Positions 1-8,541 of a stretch of DNA of 34,846 nt are shown in pieces; position 1 is the stretch's first letter; each line of letters begins with the position of its first letter. The notes under the pieces are model-generated. The model worked only from the letters and a program-made list of their open reading frames with translations. It searched no databases and had not been told where the DNA came from. A program made the position numbers and the translations under genes. This DNA comes from Spirochaetales bacterium (GTDB lineage Bacteria > Spirochaetota > Spirochaetia > SZUA-6 > JAFGRV01), in the NCBI GenBank assembly GCA_016935735.1, contig JAFGQK010000355.1:1-34846 (forward strand), given 5' to 3'.

Positions 1-70
1 CCTGAACTTCTCTTTTTACAGTAGAAAGAAGATGAAGTGTATTCTCAACGATGATTGGTTATACTCTCCG

Positions 71-156
71 GCTTTTTGGACAACCCCTCCGATAATAGTT
101 TTGTAGAAGGTGAGGTTCAACATAGCTGAAGCCCAATTATAATCTATTATAAGGTG
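71..156 (+). repeat. Tandem pair of 42-bp palindromic repeat, first unit degenerate
   Basis: The unit at 115-156 starts GTTCAACATAGCTGAAG and ends AAGGTG. It matches the reverse complement of the units at 9697-9738 and 9741-9782 along its full length. The preceding 42 bases (71-112) keep only the second half (CTCC, ATAGTTTT, AAGGTG), and the palindromic half has decayed. Unit spacing is 44 bp, the same as at the 9.7-kb locus. Confidence 0.7.
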
Positions 157-302
157 CTTAATAAAAATGGTATTCCCTCATTCACCTCTTTGTTTAAAAA
201 TCTTTTTCTTGATTAAAAGCATTACTTGGGTTACCATATATATCAGGATAGAGAACTATTTTATATAGAAGAGGCAATGGTAAAAATACCTGCCTTGACA
301 TT

Positions 303-385
303 GGTGGAGTTTTTTATTTCCTTCTATTAGTAGTTAGAATAGTAGTAAGGAAAAAACTCCAAAGCCGAATGTAAAAAATATTTTT
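303..385 (+). repeat. Second hairpin repeat family, copy 1
   Basis: The arms are GGAGTTTTTTATTTCCTT (307-324) and AAGGAAAAAACTCC (347-360), followed by AAAGCCGAATGTAAAAAAT. The copy at 11258-11330 shares GTGGAGT, the TTCCTT end of the arm, ACTCCAAAGCC and the tail AATTGCAAAAAAT. The loops differ, so stem and tail are conserved between the two sites. This copy lies directly upstream of the gene at 445. Confidence 0.55.
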
Positions 386-444
386 ATAAGTGGTTTTTAC
401 AGGAGGCTCAGGAATAAAAATACCCAGGAGGAACGAGGATATAT

Positions 445-1953
445 ATGGTACAGACAAAGACAAAGAAGGTATATGATTTTAATATGCCCAGGGTAAAAAA
501 TGAGCTTGTGAAAGTCATTAAGAAGCAGAAGAACGAATCCACTGTTGCAGACCTTATTTCTGCATCCGGACTCCCCAAATTCCAGGTGGAAGAGACCATC
601 AAGGTTGTTATGAATGAATACAGGGGCCATCTGAAAGTCTCCGAATCCGGTGAACTCCTCTACTATTTCCCCCAGGGGATGAGAAACCAGGTAAAGGGCT
701 TTATACCGGGGCTTAAGCGGTTTTTTAGCGAATTCGCGAAAGTCATGGTTAAAATCCTCGCTTTTCTCTTTAAGATATGGATTGTGGTAATGCTCGTTGG
801 CTACTTTATTCTTTTTCTCCTTATTCTTGTTGCAGCGGTTCTTGCAACACTGGCAATTTCCTTTGGCGGGAAAGGCAGGAGCAGGAGTAGTTCCAGGGGA
901 GGTATTTTTTACCTGGTAATCAAGCTATTTGAGCTTTTTGCCCGTATCTGGTTTTATGGCCAGATATTAAAAGGACCCGGCGAGAAAAAGCGGGGACGTC
1001 CTCTCCACAAAGCGGTATTTGCCTTTATATTCGGTGAGCCGGATCCCAACAGGGAATGGGAGACTGCGGAAAAAAAGCATGTAATCTCCTTTATCCAGAG
1101 CCATAAAGGGGTAATCACCCTGGAAGAACTCATGATTATTTCAGGGAAAGATACCGAACAGGCAAACGAACTTATAAACAGATATCTGCTGGAGTTTGAA
1201 GGCGAACCTCAGGTAACGGATGACGGATCCATTTTCTACTTTTTCCCGGAACTTTTAAGGACTTCCCGGTCCCTTACTGAACGGACGATTGTCCCCCTCC
1301 AGAACCCGGCAAAAAAGCAGCTTATTCCATTTAGCTATAACGAAAAAAAGAAAAACGGCTGGATCGGATTTTTTAACGGCTTTAACCTCGCATTTGGCTC
1401 ATATTTCCTCTACTATGCCCTTACAGAGCCGTATCTTGTTATGGAGTTTATCAGACAAATGCCTGTTGTAGATTTTGCCATTGTTTACCGGTTTCTGAAT
1501 TCGTTTTTAAAGGATATCACCGCCAATCCCGCCGGTATCATCCTTATCGGACTCGGAATTATCCCCCTTGCCTTTTCGTTTTTATTTTACCTGATTCCAT
1601 TGATGAGAAACATACAAAGGAAAAAACTGAATGAAGGAATTAAGCAGGAAAACTTCAGAAAGAGAATTTATGCATCTATGCATTCGAATCCGATGAGTGT
1701 TAATCCGGGGGCAATACAACCTGCAGGGGAGAGTGAAACGCCGAAAAACAGCGATAAATTCAAAGACAAAGTAATCAAGCAGTTTGTCGGGGGAAAATAT
1801 GGTGATGTTGAAGCGACAACATCCGGTGCAGGCGGGTATATCTATGTTCTTAAAGAATACCAGAGGCAGATTTCAGATGTCAATACTTTCAGGGATAATG
1901 TTGATTTGAACAAGTATGCAGTTGGCGAAACGATATTCGATTCGGGAGAGTGA
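445..1953 (+). CDS. Multi-pass membrane protein with duplicated winged-helix-like domain
   Basis: No named family was recognised. The 502-residue protein has two related soluble segments, about residues 17-80 and 208-272. Each has a helical HTH-like part, with IKKQKNESTVADLISASGLP in the first and FIQSHKGVITLEELMIISGK in the second. Each ends in an LLYYFPQGMR / SIFYFFPELLR element, so an internal duplication is clear. Hydrophobic segments follow at about 100-140 (probably two spans), 153-175, 322-345 and 368-395. The C-terminal 100 residues are soluble. The start is ATG 445 with AGGAGGA 12 bases upstream. It lies 127 bp before the ParA-like gene on the same strand, and the two may be co-transcribed. 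A role as a membrane-tethered regulator or adaptor is only inferred from the winged-helix-like folds. Confidence 0.85.
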   Translation: MVQTKTKKVYDFNMPRVKNELVKVIKKQKNESTVADLISASGLPKFQVEETIKVVMNEYRGHLKVSESGELLYYFPQGMRNQVKGFIPGLKRFFSEFAKVMVKILAFLFKIWIVVMLVGYFILFLLILVAAVLATLAISFGGKGRSRSSSRGGIFYLVIKLFELFARIWFYGQILKGPGEKKRGRPLHKAVFAFIFGEPDPNREWETAEKKHVISFIQSHKGVITLEELMIISGKDTEQANELINRYLLEFEGEPQVTDDGSIFYFFPELLRTSRSLTERTIVPLQNPAKKQLIPFSYNEKKKNGWIGFFNGFNLAFGSYFLYYALTEPYLVMEFIRQMPVVDFAIVYRFLNSFLKDITANPAGIILIGLGIIPLAFSFLFYLIPLMRNIQRKKLNEGIKQENFRKRIYASMHSNPMSVNPGAIQPAGESETPKNSDKFKDKVIKQFVGGKYGDVEATTSGAGGYIYVLKEYQRQISDVNTFRDNVDLNKYAVGETIFDSGE

Positions 1954-2080
1954 AAGATAATAAAAAGACGAGGGAATAAACAGTAATTTTTTTCAAATTT
2001 CCCCCTTATCAAAGGTGATGACATAATCGAAAATTTACTATAGTCTATCCTGATAAGTATTATATGACCGGGAGGGGAAG

Positions 2081-3784
2081 ATGAATAAATATATAAAACT
2101 GTTTAAGAAGATATCCCTGGCAATCAGCTCCGGGAAAGGAGGGGTAGGTAAAACGACAACAGCAGTAAATTTAGGACTTTATTATGCACGAAGGGGATAC
2201 AGGGTCGGTTTGGTTGATGTTGATCCGCTTTCTGATATCGAAGTCCTCCTCGATCTGTCATCCGGTGATCAAATCATCCATGGTAAAGGCTTTGATAAGG
2301 GCCACAATTCCCTTGATTCATATATAAAACAGGTATTCCAGAACTTTCATCTCCTTTTTTCTGCTTTTAAACTGAAAAAAACCGATATTCCTGCATTAAA
2401 GAAAAAGCTTTTTAAGGATTTTGCACAACAGCTTACAGAAAAATACGATTTACTTATCTTTGATATGCCGGCAGGGATAAGGGACGAGGATAATCTCTCG
2501 ATTCTTCCCTATATGGGCAGTCTTGTTCTGGTGACCAATTCCGAACCCACTGCCCATGTCTCTGCAGGGGGATATATCAAGGCAGTACTGGATTATGCAA
2601 AGAATCTGCCGATTTACCTGTGGCACAATAAGTTTACCAGGAACCCGGGGGCAGACTTTAATCCGGAGGACGTTATAGGCAATTATAATCGCAATTCTCC
2701 TCAAAAAGCCCGCATCAATCCGGGTAAAATAACACATATCGAGCATCTTGCATTTATCCCGGGTGATCCGACCCTTGATCTGCTTAAAACGAATCCTTCT
2801 GTTACCTTGAATATTTTAAGAAGTATTCTTGATATGACGGAATTCATAAAGGAAGAACAACTCAAACTTTTTGCACAGAAGAGTAAAATCCCGGAAAAAA
2901 CCTTTGATCTTATCAAGTATTTTCTTATCCATAGAACCAATAATGATACCTTTGATTTGTTTCTTGATGAGATAGGTGATTATGTGGGAAATATCATCCG
3001 GTACAGGATGGCAAAGGATAATTACTATACAAAAGTCGAAGGCCCGATCCCGCGGGGAAGGCGAATTTTCACCCTTGAACAGATTCAATCCCTTAACAAG
3101 CTTTTTATAAAAATGAATGCAGATCCCCTCCGCGTAAGGGCCTTGCGGATAATAACCCTTATCGAAGAAGCAATACGGCAACAGGAAAACGCCAAAAGGC
3201 TTTTTTTTGTAGGGAATGTCACCCCGCCAAACAAACGCATCGACCTGGAGATAAGCAAGATGCTCATTACCCTGAACAACCAGGCTGCGTTTCTGCAAAA
3301 AACCGTAAAGAACACAGCAGGGCTTCTGCTTTTTTATTTTTCCCTTTACAAGCTTTTTCATTCAAAATCCCTGCTTAAATTGTTGAATAATTTTATCCCT
3401 ATTCGTAAAAACGGGAAGGGGAGTGTGGTAAGGGATAAACACAAACAGATACGGCTTATTATTGAAAGCGACAACAGGCATAAACAGAAATATCTTACGC
3501 TTATTAAAACGATATTTCCCGTTGTTACAAAACAACTCTCTACAATGGTAAAGACCTTTGAGCTTTCACACCTCTATTATCGCAAAGAAGACGGGAGTAT
3601 AAACAAAGAGGCATATATTAAACTTTTTTCACACTTTATGCACGATACCGTAAACAGCGGCCTTGGTATTATTGCCGGATTCAAATACAGGCCTGCCTCA
3701 ATTGCTTTTGATGAAGCAGCAAACAAGCTGCTTTCAAAGATAATGCCCGGGCAGCAGACACCAAAGGAAAAGGTTGCCTCCTGA
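2081..3784 (+). CDS. ParA/MinD-type ATPase with long helical C-terminal domain
   Basis: The 567-residue protein starts with a deviant Walker A motif, GKGGVGKTT (residues 18-26), followed by LVDVDP (44-49) and the switch II/Walker B strand LLIFDMPAG (124-132). These are hallmarks of the ParA/MinD/FlhG P-loop ATPases that position cargo by ATP-dependent dimerisation. Such proteins are usually about 260-300 residues. Here a second region of about 300 residues follows, mostly helical and basic, and it matches no domain I can name. There are no flagellar or chromosome-partition neighbours, so ParA, MinD or FlhG cannot be assigned. The start at ATG 2081 has GGGAGGGGAAG directly upstream. The upstream gene on the same strand encodes a membrane protein that could be its partner. 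The 3' end faces the convergent ankyrin gene across 33 bp. Confidence 0.85.
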   Translation: MNKYIKLFKKISLAISSGKGGVGKTTTAVNLGLYYARRGYRVGLVDVDPLSDIEVLLDLSSGDQIIHGKGFDKGHNSLDSYIKQVFQNFHLLFSAFKLKKTDIPALKKKLFKDFAQQLTEKYDLLIFDMPAGIRDEDNLSILPYMGSLVLVTNSEPTAHVSAGGYIKAVLDYAKNLPIYLWHNKFTRNPGADFNPEDVIGNYNRNSPQKARINPGKITHIEHLAFIPGDPTLDLLKTNPSVTLNILRSILDMTEFIKEEQLKLFAQKSKIPEKTFDLIKYFLIHRTNNDTFDLFLDEIGDYVGNIIRYRMAKDNYYTKVEGPIPRGRRIFTLEQIQSLNKLFIKMNADPLRVRALRIITLIEEAIRQQENAKRLFFVGNVTPPNKRIDLEISKMLITLNNQAAFLQKTVKNTAGLLLFYFSLYKLFHSKSLLKLLNNFIPIRKNGKGSVVRDKHKQIRLIIESDNRHKQKYLTLIKTIFPVVTKQLSTMVKTFELSHLYYRKEDGSINKEAYIKLFSHFMHDTVNSGLGIIAGFKYRPASIAFDEAANKLLSKIMPGQQTPKEKVAS

Positions 3785-3817
3785 ACTTCCACCCGTTCGC
3801 CATTATTTTTTGTAGAT

Positions 3818-5749
3818 TTATATAGAAACATGATTATCCATACCGCAGGAAAGGCATTTACAATGAAATACCACCTCTGTATCAGAAGCAGGGGAAGATG
3901 GATTTCCGTGTAAAACTTCCCTGTCCAGGCTTTTAAGTGTTGTCCTCCCGCAGTAATTACATATCCCGGGAGAATAAAGTTCATTTTCTTGTACTTTTTC
4001 AATTCTGCCAATTAATTTTTTTACATCATCAACATCAATTGTTTTTAGTTTTTTAAGTTCTTTTTCGGAAACACAGGAGAATAATTCTTCATTTTTTGCC
4101 AGAATTTCAGTGGCTTTTAAAATCTCTGATTCCGGTACTCTCCCCCTTAAATGACGGGCAAAATTCTCTACTTCCGTAAATAATACTACTGGTTTTTTTA
4201 ATAAATTTTTTATAAGATTGTCTTTATCAGCTTGAATAAAATCAATTGCCTTTTTCCCATCATTATCTGTTATGGCAACATCGGCACCCCCCTGTAACAG
4301 GAGCCGGACAATTGATGCATTGTCATGTTCAACAGCGTAGAATAATGCGGTTTTTCCCTTTTCATCCTGATAATTTACATCTGCTTCTTTATCCAGCCAC
4401 CTGTGGATCTTTGACCAATCATTTGACGTTGCCGCCAGGATAAGCTGCCTGTCCACATGTCCAAAGATGTCTGTACCTGCTTTCCCTGTATCTTCGCAAT
4501 GATCAAGGAGATAGTAAATTATTTCGCTGTTCCCGTTTTGCAATGCATATTCCATTGCCGAAAATCCTTCTTTCTGATGGTATTGAATTTGGGCTCCTTC
4601 CTGTACCAGGAGTTTTACTATATTAAAATGATTGTTCATTACAGCCCGGCATAAAGCTGTTTCCCCATTACCATCTTTGATTTCCAGATCGGCCCTATAT
4701 TCTATCAGGTATTGTGTAATTTCCAGGAAACCATATTCAGCAGCCCGGTGCAGAACGGTTTCCTTGTTATAACTTTCGGTTTTCCGGTTTGGGTCTGCTC
4801 CATTTTTTAACAAAACCAGAATCGTATCAGCATCCGCACCGGCATTACAGGCATAATACAGAGGAGTGTTACCCCCTAAGCCTTTTTTATTGACATCCGA
4901 ACCGAATTCTATAAGTCGTTTTGCCGTAGTGTATTTTCTTGTAAGAAGGGCTTCTCCCAGGGGAATCCCACCATAACTGTCACCACTGTTGACATCGATG
5001 CCTTTCTGAATAAGGTACTCCACCAGCCAGTCCAATCCGCCGGCTGCCGCAGCATGCAGAGTGGTTCTCTGTTGTTCATCCTTTAAGGTAATATCGGCTT
5101 TGTTTTCGATAAATAACCGGGCTGTTTCCGAATGTCCCTTTTCTGCTGATAACATGAGTGGAGTCCTTTTTTTGTATCCCTGGTAGTTCATGTCTGCCCC
5201 GGCTTTGATAAGCAGTTTACATATCTCCGTAAAACCCTTTTCAGCTGCAAAATATAAAGGATTTTGCTTTATGATTGTTTCTACCGACAGATCGGCATTT
5301 TTCTTTATACAGGCAGAAACAATATCCGGATAATTATTTTCAACCGCCCAGAAAAGAAAACTTTTATCCCTGTAGTCCATATCTATTTCACTCCCCATCC
5401 GGGAGTGAATATCTGCACCATCCAGAATAAGAAATTCAATAAGGTCTGCCAGTTGTTTCTTTTTCTCTGCTTTCTGAAATTTCATTTCATATGCTGCCCG
5501 GTATAATGGTGTCCTGTCCCATTTATCCTTACCATTTATATCTGCACCATAGTCTATAAGAAAACGGGCAATTTCCCGGTGGCCTTCTGCACAGGCTAAA
5601 TGCAGAGGTGTACTTTCCATAAAATCGTCTTTCATATAATCCTGGCAGAAATCCTCATGATCCAGCGTTATACCTTTTGTGAAAATGACCTGTACCTGTT
5701 TTAAATCGCCATTTTTAATGGCTTTCATGAATTCCTTTAGATTTTCCAT
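3818..5749 (-). CDS. Ankyrin-repeat protein with C-terminal zinc-ribbon-like tail
   Basis: The 643-residue protein is built of roughly a dozen ankyrin repeats, recognisable by motifs such as TPLHLACAEGHREIARFLI, TPLMLSAEKGHSETARLFI and TALFYAVEHDNASIVRLLL, each followed by a GAD(I/V)N-type turn. After about residue 500 comes a charged helical stretch. The tail carries CNYC and, about 30 residues on, CKCLSC, a likely zinc site. There is no signal peptide, so a cytoplasmic scaffold is likely; ankyrin arrays bind proteins, and the partner is unknown. The start was set at 5749 because AAGGAAG lies a few bases before that ATG. An in-frame ATG 33 bases upstream has no comparable site. A TATAAT lies in the leader, but no good -35 was seen. 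Confidence 0.9.
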   Translation of the reverse strand: MENLKEFMKAIKNGDLKQVQVIFTKGITLDHEDFCQDYMKDDFMESTPLHLACAEGHREIARFLIDYGADINGKDKWDRTPLYRAAYEMKFQKAEKKKQLADLIEFLILDGADIHSRMGSEIDMDYRDKSFLFWAVENNYPDIVSACIKKNADLSVETIIKQNPLYFAAEKGFTEICKLLIKAGADMNYQGYKKRTPLMLSAEKGHSETARLFIENKADITLKDEQQRTTLHAAAAGGLDWLVEYLIQKGIDVNSGDSYGGIPLGEALLTRKYTTAKRLIEFGSDVNKKGLGGNTPLYYACNAGADADTILVLLKNGADPNRKTESYNKETVLHRAAEYGFLEITQYLIEYRADLEIKDGNGETALCRAVMNNHFNIVKLLVQEGAQIQYHQKEGFSAMEYALQNGNSEIIYYLLDHCEDTGKAGTDIFGHVDRQLILAATSNDWSKIHRWLDKEADVNYQDEKGKTALFYAVEHDNASIVRLLLQGGADVAITDNDGKKAIDFIQADKDNLIKNLLKKPVVLFTEVENFARHLRGRVPESEILKATEILAKNEELFSCVSEKELKKLKTIDVDDVKKLIGRIEKVQENELYSPGICNYCGRTTLKSLDREVLHGNPSSPASDTEVVFHCKCLSCGMDNHVSI

Positions 5750-6140
5750 GAAAACTTCCTTTTCATCATTTATATAAAACATTCACGATGCTGTTGTCAG
5801 GCAATCGCTATTTCTTTTTTTATACTATTATATGATGATGAGAATTTCAAATATTTCCCGGAAACATTGATATCATCCAGCCTTTATGTCATTAACCCTG
5901 GAAAGTCAATTAAGAGTTATTCCAAATTTGATTGGAGGCTGTAGGCGGTATTCAAGGTATAAAAAGGAAATTTTAAAGCAGATTACCCGGATTATTACCA
6001 TATAAATACGAAAATGCCTTCCATATTTGAATACGAGAAAGTGAGGCTCTTCTTCATTCGACTGGAAACAAAAACGAATCAACTAAGTGAAACCATGGCT
6101 GGTTATAAATGAAATTTTTGACTTTATGTTTATCAAAAGT

Positions 6141-6170
6141 AAAGAATCAGGCTTTTCCACCTGATTCTTT
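6141..6170 (-). terminator. Hairpin downstream of RRM gene, probable terminator
   Basis: A perfect 11-bp stem pairs AAAGAATCAGG (6141-6151) with CCTGATTCTTT (6160-6170) around an 8-base loop, about 60 bases after the RRM gene stop. The run after the stem on the minus strand (ACTTTTGAT) is only weakly T-rich, so efficiency is uncertain. Confidence 0.55.
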
Positions 6171-6188
6171 CACTGTTATTCATTCACT

Positions 6189-6226
6189 CTTCAACATAGT
6201 TGAAGCCCTATTGTTTATATAAGGTG
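6189..6226 (+). repeat. Single copy of palindromic repeat family
   Basis: The sequence starts CTTCAACATAGTTGAAG, a perfect palindromic arm pair, and ends TATATAAGGTG. It is a slightly shorter version (38 bp) of the 42-bp unit at 115-156 and 9697-9782. It lies 4 bases downstream of the RRM gene stop codon. Confidence 0.65.
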
Positions 6227-6230
6227 TTTA

Positions 6231-6506
6231 TCAATAGCGATAATTGCTTTTTCCAGGTTTTCTTTCTTTTGCTTCATTCACTTTAAGGTTGCGGCCTTTA
6301 AACTCCTTATTATTAATTTCGGAAATTGCAGTATTGGCAGCTTCAGCGTCTTCCATCTCCACAAAGGCAAACCCTTTTGACTGGTTTGTCATGCGATCTG
6401 TTACAATATTGACATTCAAAACAGATCCGTATTGAGAGAATAATTCTTCCAAATCCTGTTCCGTAGTAGAGTAATTCATATTACCCACATAAATTTTTTT
6501 TGACAT
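6231..6506 (-). CDS. RRM-type RNA-binding protein (single domain)
   Basis: The 91-residue protein is one RNA recognition motif: RNP2 is IYVGNM near the N-terminus and RNP1 is KGFAFVEM in the middle, followed by a short basic tail ending RKPGKSNYRY. Bacterial proteins of this class (cyanobacterial Rbp-like) bind single-stranded RNA, and many are cold induced. ATG 6506 was chosen because AAAAGGA precedes it at a normal distance; a longer reading from an upstream TTG adds nine residues outside the domain. A strong promoter lies far upstream at 6731-6759, implying a leader of about 220 nt, as in many cold-shock mRNAs. Cold regulation itself is inference. Confidence 0.93.
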   Translation of the reverse strand: MSKKIYVGNMNYSTTEQDLEELFSQYGSVLNVNIVTDRMTNQSKGFAFVEMEDAEAANTAISEINNKEFKGRNLKVNEAKERKPGKSNYRY

Positions 6507-6844
6507 AAAAATCATCCTTTTCTTTTCAGGCAAATTCCTGAAAAATGTTAATTTATAGTTTATAAAAAATAATCTATTCCGCCTGTTTAATCTTTTATTC
6601 GGTAAAACTCAATAAAGAATCAACCTGTATAAAAATGAAATCGTCTTAAAACTGTTTCATTCTTTACAGCTTTAAAGCAGGAATATTGGATTAAAAGAAC
6701 AAATAGTATCTTTATAAACAATACTACATAAATATATACCTATTTTTTCTTTTTGTCAATATTGGCTTTTATCATTTCAGCAATTCTCAATATGAAAACC
6801 ATGAATTTTCACACTGCATAAATATACTTAAATCATTGTCGCCT
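6507..6844 (-). other. Long 5' leader and promoter region of RRM gene
   Basis: This AT-rich stretch contains no gene. If transcription starts from the promoter at 6731-6759, about 220 nt of untranslated leader precede the RRM start. The leader contains a short stem (AATGAAA with TTTCATT, about 6635-6664). No known riboswitch was recognised. Confidence 0.5.
6731..6759 (-). promoter_or_regulatory. Sigma-70 type promoter for RRM gene
   Basis: On the minus strand a perfect -35 TTGACA (6754-6759) is followed after exactly 17 bases by TATATT (6731-6736), five of six matches to TATAAT. The only minus-strand gene downstream is the RRM gene at 6506. Confidence 0.7.
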
Positions 6845-7102
6845 TTACTTTCCCTTTGTACCGGGATAGTTGCCGTCTGAACAGCTATCCTGAATTGTAA
6901 ACATTTCTAAAATATATTCATTTCTTATCCAGTCATCATTACATTCAAATGTTTTTACAGCCTTTGCAGGCGAACCGGCTGCAACACACCTTGCAGGAAT
7001 ATTTTTTGATACAACAGAATGTGCTCCAATAACAGAATGATCTCCGATACTTACACCAGGCAGTATAAGTGCACCTAATCCAATCCAGACAAATACGTAC
7101 TT
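6845..7102 (-). pseudogene. C-terminal remnant of hexapeptide-repeat acyltransferase
   Basis: An open frame without a start codon, bounded upstream by a TGA at 7103-7105, encodes about 85 residues. It opens with VFVWIGLGALILPGVSIGDH and continues SVIGAHSVVSKNIPARCVAA and GSPAKAVK, then a 35-residue tail and a TAA. This is the last coils and the closing xGxPAK motif of a left-handed beta-helix acetyltransferase (maa/CatB/LacA type). The N-terminal coils and the catalytic histidine region are absent: only about 40 bases separate the remnant from the argH stop. It is therefore a truncated, probably dead gene. Whether it was cut by deletion or brought in as a fragment cannot be told. Confidence 0.75.
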
Positions 7103-7144
7103 TCACCTGGATTCTATTTTAAAAGATTATTCCTTGCCTCCACT

Positions 7145-8530
7145 TTATAATCCTGCCAGGAATCCCCTGGCCAGATCGGGAACAAATCCCACAAGGTGCT
7201 TCCATTTCCTGTCTATCCTGTCCTTCTCTTTCTTCAGTTCCACGGATTTCCTGTCCAGTTCTTCCCGTGTCTTTTCCAGACAGAGGTTTCCGGTGGTGCC
7301 GGTATATGACTTTTCCTTAATCACCTTTTCCGGGTCGAATGTATCAAGCAGACCCGGGTTCATTCCTGCGCTCCGGTATGCATCCCGGAAGGGAATCCCC
7401 TCTTTTACCAGCCTGAATGCTGCGTCTGTTGCATATATTTCAGGGATAAATCCTTTTATTAATTTTTCCCTGTGCACATTCAATTCCCGTATAGTAAGAT
7501 CCATGATCTTTACACAGGCTATTCCCGCATACATACCCTTTAAAAACGGCCCCTTTGTTTCCTGAAAATCCCTGTTATAACCCGAGGGAAGAGACCGGAG
7601 GATCTGTTTTAATTGAGAGACTGCAGACGAGATTGATGCGGATTTCGCCCGGAGAAGTTCAAGTGCATCGGGATTTTTTTTCTGCGGCATAATACTACTC
7701 CCGGAACAGAGTTCCCCGGGAAGGGAAAAGTAACCGAATTCCGGCATGGAAAAAAGAATAAGATCCTGTGCGAGTTTGCTTAACGTAAGAACCGTATGAT
7801 CTATCCCTGAAAGGATAATCGATTCAATCTTTCCCCTGCTGTTGTTGACATAAAGGACGTTGTTCTGTACTTTTTCAAACCCGAGCAGGTCAGAAACAAG
7901 CTCCCTGTTCAGCGGCAGGGGAACACCGTAGCTTGCGGCAGATCCGAGGGGGCACATGTTATTAAGCTGGTATGCGGTGTTGACAAGTTTAAGGTCATCG
8001 AGGAGTTCTTCTGCAAATGCCCCTGCCCATAACCCCACGGAAGAAGGCATTGCAATCTGCATATGGGTGCGTCCGGGCATGGGGACGTCTTTATGTTTAT
8101 CCGCAAATCCGGTAAGGGAACGGATAAGGGAATGACAGGCCTGTTTAAAATGAACAAGCACATCCCGGCTGAAAAGCCTTAATGCTGCAATCACCTGGTC
8201 GTTTCTGGACCTGCCTGTATGGATCTTTTTCCCTGCATCCCCGCAGTATTTTGTCAGATAATTCTCAATTGCCGTGTGCCCGTCTTCATCGGATTTCAGG
8301 ATAGGAAAATCGCCTTTTTCATGAAGCTTCAGTATATTGATAAGGGTTTTCTTAAGGCTGTTCAATTCATCATCTTTCAGTATACCGATAGTGTTAAGCA
8401 TCATGGCATGAGCCAGGGAAGCAATACAATCCGCCGGAATAAGGGCAAGATCAAGAATATAGTCCTCGCCTACGGTAAAGGTTTCTATGAGTTCATTCAA
8501 ATCATATGTCTTTTGCCAGAGTTTTGCCAT
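7145..8530 (-). CDS. argH: Argininosuccinate lyase
   Basis: Cytoplasmic enzyme that splits argininosuccinate into arginine and fumarate, the last step of arginine synthesis. The 461 residues match the usual family length. Family motifs are present: HTGRSRNDQ (104-112), GRTHMQ (153-158) and the fumarase/aspartase signature GSSIMPQKKNP (277-287), which contains the mobile catalytic serine loop. The start is ATG 8530 with AAGGGG just upstream. The start lies 11 bp after the stop of the response-regulator gene, so the two are almost certainly one transcript. No other arginine gene is in the window, and a regulator as operon partner is unusual for argH. Confidence 0.97.
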   Translation of the reverse strand: MAKLWQKTYDLNELIETFTVGEDYILDLALIPADCIASLAHAMMLNTIGILKDDELNSLKKTLINILKLHEKGDFPILKSDEDGHTAIENYLTKYCGDAGKKIHTGRSRNDQVIAALRLFSRDVLVHFKQACHSLIRSLTGFADKHKDVPMPGRTHMQIAMPSSVGLWAGAFAEELLDDLKLVNTAYQLNNMCPLGSAASYGVPLPLNRELVSDLLGFEKVQNNVLYVNNSRGKIESIILSGIDHTVLTLSKLAQDLILFSMPEFGYFSLPGELCSGSSIMPQKKNPDALELLRAKSASISSAVSQLKQILRSLPSGYNRDFQETKGPFLKGMYAGIACVKIMDLTIRELNVHREKLIKGFIPEIYATDAAFRLVKEGIPFRDAYRSAGMNPGLLDTFDPEKVIKEKSYTGTTGNLCLEKTREELDRKSVELKKEKDRIDRKWKHLVGFVPDLARGFLAGL

Positions 8531-8541
8531 ATAACCCCTTT

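Larger units (their letters stand above)
1..444. other. Non-coding leader region with two repeat elements
   Basis: No convincing gene was seen in this stretch. It holds a tandem pair of the 42-bp palindromic repeat (71-156) and one copy of a second hairpin repeat (303-385). A small hairpin lies at 272-295 (AGGCA with TGCCT, GGTA with TACC). TTGACA occurs at 295-300, but no -10 box lies at the right distance. The Shine-Dalgarno sequence AGGAGGA at 426-432 serves the gene starting at 445. Confidence 0.6.
5750..6230. other. Intergenic region, mostly without recognisable genes
   Basis: The part next to the ankyrin gene is its leader. An open frame on the plus strand (about 5962-6113) has no Shine-Dalgarno site and no recognisable product. 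The end near the RRM gene holds a hairpin (6141-6170) and one copy of the palindromic repeat (6189-6226). Nothing else was recognised. Confidence 0.5.

Noticed and set aside
5962-6113. Plus-strand open frame with internal ATG (32 codons)
   Set aside because: No Shine-Dalgarno sequence, no recognisable motif and no supporting neighbour; chance is likely.
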